A stretch of 64,000 nt of DNA, taken from positions 6,840,001 to 6,904,000 of the forward strand of contig NZ_CP010945.1 of assembly GCF_000293885.2 (NCBI RefSeq), given 5' to 3'. Under the pieces are notes generated by a model, which did no database searches, had not been told where the DNA came from, and saw only the letters and a list, made by a program, of their open reading frames with translations. Shown here piece after piece: positions 56,981 through 64,000 of this stretch (position 1 is the first letter of the stretch; each line of letters begins with the position of its first letter). The position numbers and the translations under genes were made by a program. This DNA is from Pseudomonas fluorescens NCIMB 11764. GTDB taxonomy: Bacteria; Pseudomonadota; Gammaproteobacteria; Pseudomonadales; Pseudomonadaceae.

Positions 56981-58021
56981 ATGGACTATCGACAGCTAGG
57001 CCGAACCAATCTGAACGTGAGCGCCATCTGCCTCGGAACCATGACCTGGGGCGAGCAAAACAGCGAGGCTGAAGCCTTCGCACAGATTGAACGGGCCAAG
57101 AGTGCCGGGATCAATTTCATCGACACTGCCGAGATGTACCCGGTGCCACCGAAGGCCGATACCTATGCCACCACCGAGCGCTACATCGGCAATTACTTCA
57201 AAAGCCGCGGCGATCGTGCCGACTGGATCCTGGCCAGCAAGATCGCCGGCCCCGGCAACACCATCGACTACATCCGCGACAAAAACCTGCGCCACAACCG
57301 CCAGCACATCACCGAAGCGGTGGATGCCAGCCTCAAGCGCCTGCAAACCGATTACATCGACCTCTATCAGTTGCACTGGCCGGAGCGCAGCACCAACTTC
57401 TTCGGTCAACTGGGCTACAAACACAAAATCGAAGCCAACCTGACGCCGCTGGAGGACACCCTCGAAGCGCTGGACGAACAGGTCAAGGCCGGCAAGATCC
57501 GCCACATCGGCCTGTCCAATGAAACGCCGTGGGGCACCATGCGTTTCCTGGCGCTGGCCGAAGCCCGTGGCTGGCCACGTGCGGTGTCGATCCAGAACCC
57601 GTACAACCTGCTCAACCGCAGCTTCGAAGTCGGCCTGGCGGAAATCGCCATCCGCGAACAGTGCGGCCTGCTCGCCTATTCGCCGCTGGCGTTCGGCTTT
57701 CTGTCGGGCAAGTACGAAGGTGGCGCGCGTCCGCCGAAGGGCCGCCTGAGTCTCTACAGTCGCTTCAGCCGCTATTTCAATCCACAGTCGGAAGCAGCGT
57801 GCAGCCGTTATGTTGCACTGGCCCGTGAGCACGGCCTGGACCCGGCGCAAATGGCGTTGGCGTTCGTGACGCAGCAACCGTTCGTGACCAGCAACATCAT
57901 CGGCGCGACGACGCTGGAACAGCTGGACAGCAATATCGCCAGTTTCGAGCTGAAACTATCCGACGAAGTGCTTGCGGGGATTGAGGCGATTCACAAGGAT
58001 CACCCGAATCCTGCACCGTAA
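56981..58021 (+). CDS. NADP-dependent aldo/keto reductase (Tas-like)
   Basis: This is a 346-residue TIM-barrel reductase. Visible are the N-terminal RQLGRTNLNVSAICLGTMTWGEQN, catalytic Asp and Tyr in FIDTAEMYP, catalytic Lys in LASKIAGPG and His in YQLHWPER. The cofactor region is SNIIGATTLEQL. The first methionine after AAGGAG is at 56981, so I prefer it. It resembles E. coli Tas. The physiological aldehyde or ketone is unknown. Confidence 0.92.
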   Translation: MDYRQLGRTNLNVSAICLGTMTWGEQNSEAEAFAQIERAKSAGINFIDTAEMYPVPPKADTYATTERYIGNYFKSRGDRADWILASKIAGPGNTIDYIRDKNLRHNRQHITEAVDASLKRLQTDYIDLYQLHWPERSTNFFGQLGYKHKIEANLTPLEDTLEALDEQVKAGKIRHIGLSNETPWGTMRFLALAEARGWPRAVSIQNPYNLLNRSFEVGLAEIAIREQCGLLAYSPLAFGFLSGKYEGGARPPKGRLSLYSRFSRYFNPQSEAACSRYVALAREHGLDPAQMALAFVTQQPFVTSNIIGATTLEQLDSNIASFELKLSDEVLAGIEAIHKDHPNPAP

Positions 58022-58035
58022 ATTGTAGCGCCAAA

Positions 58036-58110
58036 GAAAAGATCGCAGCCTGCGGCAGCTCCTGCATGGGCGTACACCCTGCAGGAGCTGCCGCAGGTTG
58101 CGATCTTTTC
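58036..58110. repeat. Long REP palindrome between convergent genes
   Basis: Two 31-base arms (58036-58066 and 58080-58110) differ at one position and flank a 13-base loop. They contain the GATCGCA and GGCAGCTCCTGCA elements seen elsewhere in this window. Confidence 0.88.
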
Positions 58111-58125
58111 ACCCATCACAGAGAT

Positions 58126-59262
58126 TCAAAGCGACCGCGCAATAATCTCCTTCATGATCTCGTTGGTGCCGGCATAAATCCGCTGCACCCGCGCATCCGC
58201 CCACGCACGCGCAATCGGGTATTCCCACATGAATCCGTAGCCGCCATGCAACTGCACGCACTCGTCGAGCACCTTGCACTGCAGGTCCGTGCCCCAATAC
58301 TTGGCCATCGCCGCCGTCGGCACGTCGAGCTTGCCTTGCAGGTGCAACTCCAGGCAGCGATCGACGAAGACCCGGCCAATCTGAATTTCGGTCGCCATTT
58401 CCGCCAGCTTGAATCGGGTGTTCTGGAAGTCGGCAATCGCCTTGCCGAACGCCTTGCGTTCGCGGGTGTACTCCAGCGTCCATTGCAGCGCAGCCTCCGC
58501 CGACGCCAATCCGCCCACAGCGACCGTCAGACGCTCCTGCGGCAATTCCTGCATCAGATACGCGAAGCCCATCCCGGCCTGCCCCAGCAGGTTTTCCTTG
58601 GGCACCCGAACGTCCTGGAAAAACAGCTCCGACGTGTCCTGCGCCTTCATGCCGACTTTCTCCAGGCGCTTGCCCTTGGCAAAGCCGGGCGTGTCGGCCT
58701 CGACCAGAAACAGACTGGTACCTTTCGCGCCCGCCTTCGGATCGGTCTTGGCCACGACAATCACCAGGTCCGCGAGATAGCCGTTGGTGATAAAGGTCTT
58801 CGAACCGTTGATCACGTATTCGTCGCCATCAAGCACCGCGGTGGTTTTCACCCCTTGCAGGTCGGAACCCGCGCCCGGCTCGGTCATGGCAATCGCCGTA
58901 ACCATCTCGCCAGACACCAGTTTCGGCAGGTATTTGTGTTTCAGCGCTTCGCTGCCGTAATGCAGGATGTACGGCGCGACGATGTCCGAATGCAGGGAAA
59001 AACCGATGCCGGTCAGGCCCAGACGCCCCACTTCTTCGATCACCACCGCACTGTAGAGAAAATCAGCTCCCAGCCCGCCGTACTCTTCCGGCAAATGAGA
59101 ACACAACATCCCCGCCTCCCCCGCCTTGTTCCAGAGTTGGCGATCGATATAGCCCTGTTTCTCCCACTGCCCATGAAACGGCACGGCCTCTTTTTCGAGG
59201 AAGGTTCGCACGCTGTCGCGAAAAAGTTCGTGCTCGGGACTGAACAAGGTTCTGGGGATCAT
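58126..59262 (-). CDS. Acyl-CoA dehydrogenase
   Basis: This is a 378-residue flavoenzyme. The three acyl-CoA dehydrogenase regions are clear: helical N-terminus (LPEEYGGLGADFLYSAVVIEE), middle barrel (AMTEPGAGSDLQGVKTTA, NGSKTFITNG) and C-terminal helices (RKAFGKAIADFQNTRFKLAEM, QLHGGYGFMWEYPIARAWADARV). It oxidises an acyl-CoA to the enoyl-CoA using FAD and electron-transfer flavoprotein. No other beta-oxidation gene is adjacent, so chain specificity is open. It is divergent from the GlxA-type regulator. Confidence 0.93.
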   Translation of the reverse strand: MIPRTLFSPEHELFRDSVRTFLEKEAVPFHGQWEKQGYIDRQLWNKAGEAGMLCSHLPEEYGGLGADFLYSAVVIEEVGRLGLTGIGFSLHSDIVAPYILHYGSEALKHKYLPKLVSGEMVTAIAMTEPGAGSDLQGVKTTAVLDGDEYVINGSKTFITNGYLADLVIVVAKTDPKAGAKGTSLFLVEADTPGFAKGKRLEKVGMKAQDTSELFFQDVRVPKENLLGQAGMGFAYLMQELPQERLTVAVGGLASAEAALQWTLEYTRERKAFGKAIADFQNTRFKLAEMATEIQIGRVFVDRCLELHLQGKLDVPTAAMAKYWGTDLQCKVLDECVQLHGGYGFMWEYPIARAWADARVQRIYAGTNEIMKEIIARSL

Positions 59263-59407
59263 GCGACACCTGTCGTTATTGTTAGAAGGAATTGACCTTC
59301 AGAGACTAAGCCCCGCATCCGATACAGGACACTGGACACATCCGACAAAAAATAAGACGATCCAGCCGTCTGGTGACCACTTTCCCCTATAAGAATAAAG
59401 TTGAATT

Positions 59408-60403
59408 ATGTCTAACCAAGTCTCCACGCCCTTGCGGCGCGTCAGCATCCTGGCTATCGACCGGGTTTTCGCTTCCACCCTCATGCAAGCCAAGGATTTC
59501 TTCCACCTGGCCAGCCTGCGCTACGGCAAACAACTGGGCCAGGGCCTGACACCGGCGTTCGAAACGCGGCTGGTCAGCCCCGATGGCAAACCGGTGAACA
59601 GCTTCAGCGATGTGATCATGCCGGTGGACGGCGGCCTGGAAAACGCCGACGTCATCATCCTCCCGGCGTTCTGGGACGATTTCGAAACCCTTTGCCAACG
59701 TTACCCACAGGTCCTGCCGTGGCTGCGCCAGCAACATGCTCGCGGCGCGGTACTTTGTGGCGAGGCCACGGGGGTGTTCTGGCTCGCCGAAGCCGGGCTG
59801 CTCAATGGCAAGGAAGCGACCACCTACTGGCGCTTCTTCAATGCGTTTGCCGAGCGTTTCCCGAAGGTTCACCTCAAGCAGGACAAGCACCTGACCGACG
59901 CCGACAACCTGTATTGCGCTGGCGGTACGACCTCGGCGTGCGATCTCTATATCTACCTGATCGAGCGCTTCTGCGGCGCCAACGTGGCCCAGGCCGTGGC
60001 TCGCGACATTCTTTATGAAGTGCAGCGCAGCTATTCGCCGGGACGCATCGGTTTCGGCGGGCAGAAGCTGCACCAGGACGTGATCATCCTGCAGATCCAG
60101 CACTGGCTCGAAGAACATTTCGCCGACAAGTTCCGCTTCGAAGACGTCGCGCGCGAGCACGGCATGAGCATCCGCAACTTCATGCGCCGCTTCCAGACCG
60201 CCACCGGCGACAAGCCGCTGCATTACCTGCAACGCCTGCGCATTGAAACGGCAAAGGGCTTGCTGTCCGGCAGCCGCAAAAGCATCAAGACCATCAGTTA
60301 TGAAGTCGGATATGACGACGCGAGTTTCTTCGCACGACTGTTCCGCCAGCACACGGAATTGTCTCCGAACCAGTATCGGCAGCAGTTTCAGCAGGCGGCT
60401 TAA
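59408..60403 (+). CDS. GlxA-family AraC-type transcriptional regulator
   Basis: This 331-residue regulator has an N-terminal DJ-1/PfpI-like domain (about 10-190), with an elbow Cys in VLCGEATGVF. A C-terminal AraC double helix-turn-helix (about 225-325; FRFEDVAREHGMSIRNFMRRFQ and IKTISYEVGYDDASFFARLFRQ) follows. It is divergent from the acyl-CoA dehydrogenase by 145 bases and lies 190 bases before the flavin oxidase gene. It could control either side. Such regulators often sense amino-acid-derived amines or related metabolites. Confidence 0.9.
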   Translation: MSNQVSTPLRRVSILAIDRVFASTLMQAKDFFHLASLRYGKQLGQGLTPAFETRLVSPDGKPVNSFSDVIMPVDGGLENADVIILPAFWDDFETLCQRYPQVLPWLRQQHARGAVLCGEATGVFWLAEAGLLNGKEATTYWRFFNAFAERFPKVHLKQDKHLTDADNLYCAGGTTSACDLYIYLIERFCGANVAQAVARDILYEVQRSYSPGRIGFGGQKLHQDVIILQIQHWLEEHFADKFRFEDVAREHGMSIRNFMRRFQTATGDKPLHYLQRLRIETAKGLLSGSRKSIKTISYEVGYDDASFFARLFRQHTELSPNQYRQQFQQAA

Positions 60404-60423
60404 ACGCTCGACATTAAACACAT

Positions 60424-60441
60424 GTGGGAGCTCGCTCCCAC
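60424..60441. repeat. Short REP palindrome
   Basis: GTGGGAGC-TC-GCTCCCAC is a perfect palindrome just after the GlxA-type regulator gene. Confidence 0.75.
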
Positions 60442-60592
60442 TGTGGACCTTGCATGTGCAGGGAGTTGGCCATGCATTTTCCTACGCAAATTGCTGAATA
60501 AAGAACGACAAAGCCACCGATCAGGCTCACAGACACAACCCCTGAAAAGTCCCAGCATCCTTCCCTGCTTTCAACATCAGGGAGGATCAACA

Positions 60593-62539
60593 GTGACCAT
60601 CGGATCAAGCTACGAATACCCGGCACACGCGACCAAGACTGCCGCTCGAACAAAGCGCTCGACTGACGCCAAATGGACGGCACGTTTTCCAAATCCCCCA
60701 GACCTCTGCTTCGACTATCGAGCATTGGTCGAACAGGAAAACGGCATCGCCAAAGCAACCACCCCGCACCATAAGATCTGCATCATCGGCGCAGGTGTCA
60801 CCGGGCTTACTGCCGCCAGAGAACTCTATCGTTGCGGCTTTACCGATATCACCCTCATTGAACAATCCAGGAGAATTGGCGGCCGGCACCTGACCGTTGC
60901 TGGAAGCCAGCGCTCCTCGATGAGCCACACACCCTTTGAAATGGGCGCAATGCGCATGCCTTTCTTCAACAGGGCAGACGAACCGCCGACAGACGGCCGC
61001 TCGCTGATGGCCTACTACGCGAAGACGTTTGATTTGGCATTTTCGGATTTCGCCAATCCCGGAAGCCAATGGGTGACCTCGACCGGAATTTATCTGCGAG
61101 AGGGCAGCATGGGCGACGGTCAAACTCCGCAAATGCTTATCTGGAAGAATGAAGATGGCCAGACACCACCTCCCGGCGATGAACTGCAAAAGGTTTATGC
61201 CAAGTGGAAAACCTTTGCCGATCGCATGACTCGGCACGTCGCAGAGGTCTACGCCAGCCAGGAATGGGAAGGCATGTGGGACGCGATCGTCGAAAAGTAC
61301 CAAAACATTTCATTTCGCGACCTCGTGAGCATGGCGCCCCTTGAAGATTGGGATGAACGATCGCCGGGAGACTTCGGCGGAATGGGCATGTCCGCGCAAG
61401 AGTCGGCCATTTTCTATGCCATCGGCATCGGCGATGGCAGTTGGGGAGCGTTTTATGATGTCTGCTCCCTTTATCCCCTGCGTACTGCGATTTTCGGGTT
61501 CAGCAGCCAGTTGCAACTGATCCATGGCCGGGTGGATGCTCAGGGCGATCCGTTGGCGTCACCCTATCTGCAGAGCAAAGCCGTATTTGATTCAAAAGGG
61601 CTGACTTTCGACGGCCCCCGTTACATCGGACTCGCTGCTCTGGACGAATGTCTGCTGTTCATGAAAACCGCGGAAACCGGAAAATCTTTCTACGATCATT
61701 GCAGTGAAAGGGGCAGTGGTTTGCTGACGGATTCGTCCGTCACAAAACTCAAAAAACTGCCCGATCAAAAAATACGCGTCTGCTACGACTGGAAACACAG
61801 CCAAGACGAGCACTCCCAGGAACAGTTCGAGGACTTTGATTCGGTCATCATGACCCTTCCTTCCTGGTTGATCGAAACCCGGATCAAGCTTGAAAACTTC
61901 ACGCCACACATGCTGCCTTTCGAAACGATCAATGCCTATAAAACGGCGCATTGGGAAACCAGCTGCAAAGTCTTCGCACCGCTGAAGAAATCTTTTCTTT
62001 CGAAAAACGGAAAAATCCCGCAAGCCATCGTTACCGACAGTTTTATCCACGACGTCTACACCTATCGCTACAACGATACCTACAGCTATGACTGCATCCT
62101 TTTGAGTTACACATGGGAGGACGACGCCACCAAGCTGGCCTCATTTACGGACAAGGAACTGGTAAGCAAATGCGCCAAAGAGCTGGACCGAATCCTTATG
62201 AACGCCGCCAACATCCAGGAAAAAATCTCTCCCTACATCGGGCTTGATCAAGCAGTGGTCCAACGCTGGATGACCGACAAAAATGCCCTGGGATGTGCAA
62301 AGTTGTACCGGCCCGGCACCTACTACGACGCCGTAGGCCTGATGAAATACAACAGAGACTTCGCGCATGTTTCAGGCCTGTATTTGTCCGGAGAGTCATT
62401 TTCAGTCGATGCCGGCTGGACGGAGCCTTGTTTCCGAGGCGCCGTTGATGCGGTCATTCACATCTGCAACAAAACGTCTGCGACCTTCAATGGCGGGTTT
62501 TCCTTGAGCGACTATCCACACTACAACGTCAGGGCCTGA
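60593..62539 (+). CDS. Flavin amine oxidase / amino-acid 2-monooxygenase-like protein
   Basis: This is a 648-residue flavoprotein starting at GTG 60593, seven bases after AGGGAGG. A polar N-terminal region of about 60 residues precedes the FAD motif GAGVTG (66-71) and its Glu90. A GAMRMP block follows at 118-123; GAMR marks the lysine/tryptophan/phenylalanine 2-monooxygenase and L-amino-acid oxidase group. The C-terminal FAD block is GESFSVDAGWTEPCFRGAVDAV. The next gene is a nitrilase-type amidase, as in the DavB-DavA lysine route, so it may turn an amino acid into an amide by oxidative decarboxylation. It is longer than DavB or IaaM and nearer to phenylalanine 2-monooxygenase. Codon use is more A/T-rich than in neighbours. 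Substrate unknown. Confidence 0.8.
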   Translation: MTIGSSYEYPAHATKTAARTKRSTDAKWTARFPNPPDLCFDYRALVEQENGIAKATTPHHKICIIGAGVTGLTAARELYRCGFTDITLIEQSRRIGGRHLTVAGSQRSSMSHTPFEMGAMRMPFFNRADEPPTDGRSLMAYYAKTFDLAFSDFANPGSQWVTSTGIYLREGSMGDGQTPQMLIWKNEDGQTPPPGDELQKVYAKWKTFADRMTRHVAEVYASQEWEGMWDAIVEKYQNISFRDLVSMAPLEDWDERSPGDFGGMGMSAQESAIFYAIGIGDGSWGAFYDVCSLYPLRTAIFGFSSQLQLIHGRVDAQGDPLASPYLQSKAVFDSKGLTFDGPRYIGLAALDECLLFMKTAETGKSFYDHCSERGSGLLTDSSVTKLKKLPDQKIRVCYDWKHSQDEHSQEQFEDFDSVIMTLPSWLIETRIKLENFTPHMLPFETINAYKTAHWETSCKVFAPLKKSFLSKNGKIPQAIVTDSFIHDVYTYRYNDTYSYDCILLSYTWEDDATKLASFTDKELVSKCAKELDRILMNAANIQEKISPYIGLDQAVVQRWMTDKNALGCAKLYRPGTYYDAVGLMKYNRDFAHVSGLYLSGESFSVDAGWTEPCFRGAVDAVIHICNKTSATFNGGFSLSDYPHYNVRA

Positions 62540-62684
62540 TCACTTGCAGAAGCCACGAACGGGTCTGATTAGGATCCGGACTACAACCTAAACGGAAGTG
62601 GCTGACTTACGCCGATCTGCTGATTCACCTCTTATAAACACGCAATTAAACAGCGTGAATAACTATAAAAAGAGGTCATCAACA

Positions 62685-63572
62685 ATGAGTGAGCCAATAA
62701 GCCCTGTTCGTGTAGCAGTCGTGCAATTCGACCCTCAGGTCGGCGTGAAGAATCGTGAAGGAAATCTGCATCGCAGCCTGCAACTGGCGCTGGAAGCTGT
62801 AAACGGCGGAGCGAATCTCATCGTCCTGCCTGAACTCTCAAGCACCGGGTATTACTTCAGCAGTAGACAGGATGCGTTCGATCACTCGGAGGCGATTCCC
62901 GGAGGTGCAAGCCTGCAAGCCTGGATGGAATTCGCCCGCCAGCACAGCGTTTACCTCGTAGCCGGTCTCGCCGAGCGCGACGGCATGCAGCTGTTCAACA
63001 CCGGCGTCCTGGTAGGGCCGGAAGGACTCATCGGCAAATACCGAAAGGCTCATTTGTGGAACCTGGAAAAACTGTGGTTCACGCCGGGCGATCTGGGTTT
63101 TCCGGTTTTCGATACACCGATCGGCCGTATCGGGTTGTTGATCTGTTGGGATATCTGGTTTCCGGAGGTGCCGCGAATTCTGAGTCAGCAAGGGGCGGAT
63201 ATCATTTGCAGCCTGAACAACTGGGTCTGGACGCCACCACCTCTGTTCGATGACGCCGGCAAGTGCATGGCTTCGTATCTGACAATGACCGCTGCGCATG
63301 TAAACAACGTGTTTATCGCCGCGGCCAGCCGAATAGGCGAAGAACGAGGGGCTCGTTATCTGGGTTGCTCGCTGATTGCCGGAACCAATGGCTGGCCGAT
63401 CGGCACTGTCGCCTCGGCGGACCAACAAGAAATCCTGTTTGCCGATATCGACCTGACCAGCGCCCGCAGCGCACCCATCTGGAACAACCTGAACGATCTG
63501 CATCGCGATCGCCGAGCCGATCTCTACGATCAGATGCTCGGTTACCGCCAGCATTCGTGCCTCCCGCGCTGA
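62685..63572 (+). CDS. Carbon-nitrogen hydrolase (nitrilase superfamily amidase)
   Basis: This 295-residue hydrolase has the full catalytic triad: Glu50 in VLPELSSTGYYF, Lys121 in KYRKAHLW and Cys154 in LLICWDIWFPEV. It belongs to the aliphatic or omega-amidase side of the superfamily rather than the true nitrilases. I use ATG 62685, with GAGG upstream, because the usual family N-terminus (VRVAVVQFDP) then begins at residue 8. It follows the flavin oxidase gene by 145 bases and probably hydrolyses that enzyme's amide product to the acid and ammonia. Confidence 0.88.
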   Translation: MSEPISPVRVAVVQFDPQVGVKNREGNLHRSLQLALEAVNGGANLIVLPELSSTGYYFSSRQDAFDHSEAIPGGASLQAWMEFARQHSVYLVAGLAERDGMQLFNTGVLVGPEGLIGKYRKAHLWNLEKLWFTPGDLGFPVFDTPIGRIGLLICWDIWFPEVPRILSQQGADIICSLNNWVWTPPPLFDDAGKCMASYLTMTAAHVNNVFIAAASRIGEERGARYLGCSLIAGTNGWPIGTVASADQQEILFADIDLTSARSAPIWNNLNDLHRDRRADLYDQMLGYRQHSCLPR

Positions 63573-63588
63573 CAGGGGGGGTTGACTC

Positions 63589-64000
63589 ATGCAAACCACA
63601 ACCCAGAAAAAACGACTTGCCCACCGATCGCCATTCGACACGGCGATCATCCTGCTGATTATCGGCACGCTACTGCTGGCGACCTGGCTTTCATTCACCC
63701 ACCGTACTGCCTGGTCCGCTCATTGGCCCGGTTACGGCGATTTGCTTTCAGGTCTTCCCGAACCAAGTGCCTGGTTACGCTGGGTGCTCGGAGACATCAG
63801 CGAAGTGGCGTTCTACAAGCACGAGTTCGCCTCTATCGGGCTGTTGGCTGGCGCCTATCTGGCCTACTGGGCGAATCGGACCGGAAGATCCTGGCAAGGT
63901 TTTGCCATCTCGTACGGCAGCGGATTATGGCCGTGGCTGGTCACCAGTTCATTGCTTGGGCTACTGCTGAGCAACCTGCTTTGGGGCTGGACGGTAACCG
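63589..64000 (+). CDS. Polytopic membrane protein, N-terminal part (cut by window edge)
   Basis: An open frame of 137 codons runs to the right edge. It starts at ATG 63589, 16 bases after the amidase stop, with a G6 run as ribosome-binding site. There is a basic N-terminus, a first helix (about 18-36, IILLIIGTLLLATWLSF), a loop with several Trp, then two more helices (about 85-100 and 112-135). I do not recognise the family. Position suggests a carrier or membrane partner for the substrate or product of the two upstream enzymes. Confidence 0.72.
   Translation, partial: MQTTTQKKRLAHRSPFDTAIILLIIGTLLLATWLSFTHRTAWSAHWPGYGDLLSGLPEPSAWLRWVLGDISEVAFYKHEFASIGLLAGAYLAYWANRTGRSWQGFAISYGSGLWPWLVTSSLLGLLLSNLLWGWTVT

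Overview
The window is chromosomal DNA of a fluorescent pseudomonad, most likely the Pseudomonas fluorescens group. The evidence is the high-GC coding style, the many GGGAGCAAGCTCCC and GTAGGAGCTGCCG extragenic palindromes typical of that group, and a gene order from lpxC to the acyl-CoA dehydrogenase that, from memory, follows the P. aeruginosa order. Every call comes from reading the sequence and supplied translations. No database search was run.

Positions 1-28500 form a mosaic of metabolic and signalling units. These are the end of an MFS transporter with its GntR regulator; an aapJQMP-type amino-acid ABC operon behind a sigma54-like promoter; an esterase; RNA helicase RhlB; the D-arginine racemisation genes dauBAR with a large palindrome at their promoter; and a divergent hmp/norR nitric-oxide pair with a sigma54-like site and GT-N7-AC boxes. 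Then come cheV behind a sigma28 (FliA)-type promoter, a GNAT enzyme, a small secreted protein, a YkgJ cysteine-cluster protein, an Aer-type aerotaxis receptor, a decayed nucleotidyltransferase/HEPN locus, an RND efflux pair with its own two-component system, a small exported protein and a membrane diguanylate cyclase.

Positions 28585-46386, all on the minus strand, are the complete division and cell-wall (dcw) cluster. It is transcribed mraZ-rsmH-ftsL-ftsI-murE-murF-mraY-murD-ftsW-murG-murC-ddlB-ftsQ-ftsA-ftsZ-lpxC, with most genes overlapping by 1-11 bases. A sigma70-type promoter and three 10-bp MraZ-type repeats lie just before mraZ. Next come RNase P RNA and rsmI on the minus strand, the plus-strand unit lpoA-yraN-gmhA/diaA-BON lipoprotein, and minus-strand sspAB, petABC (cytochrome bc1) and rplM-rpsI.

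The right end (56981-64000) holds an aldo/keto reductase, an acyl-CoA dehydrogenase, a GlxA-type AraC regulator and a more A/T-rich accessory unit. That unit encodes a 648-residue flavin amine oxidase/monooxygenase-like protein, a nitrilase-family amidase and a membrane protein cut by the window edge. It looks like an amino acid to amide to acid route with an unknown substrate and is the best candidate for new biology here. Other points of interest are the broken nucleotidyltransferase/HEPN locus with its (AGATC)5 repeat, a perfect 76-base palindrome that includes the end of sspB, and the structured terminator between petC and sspA.
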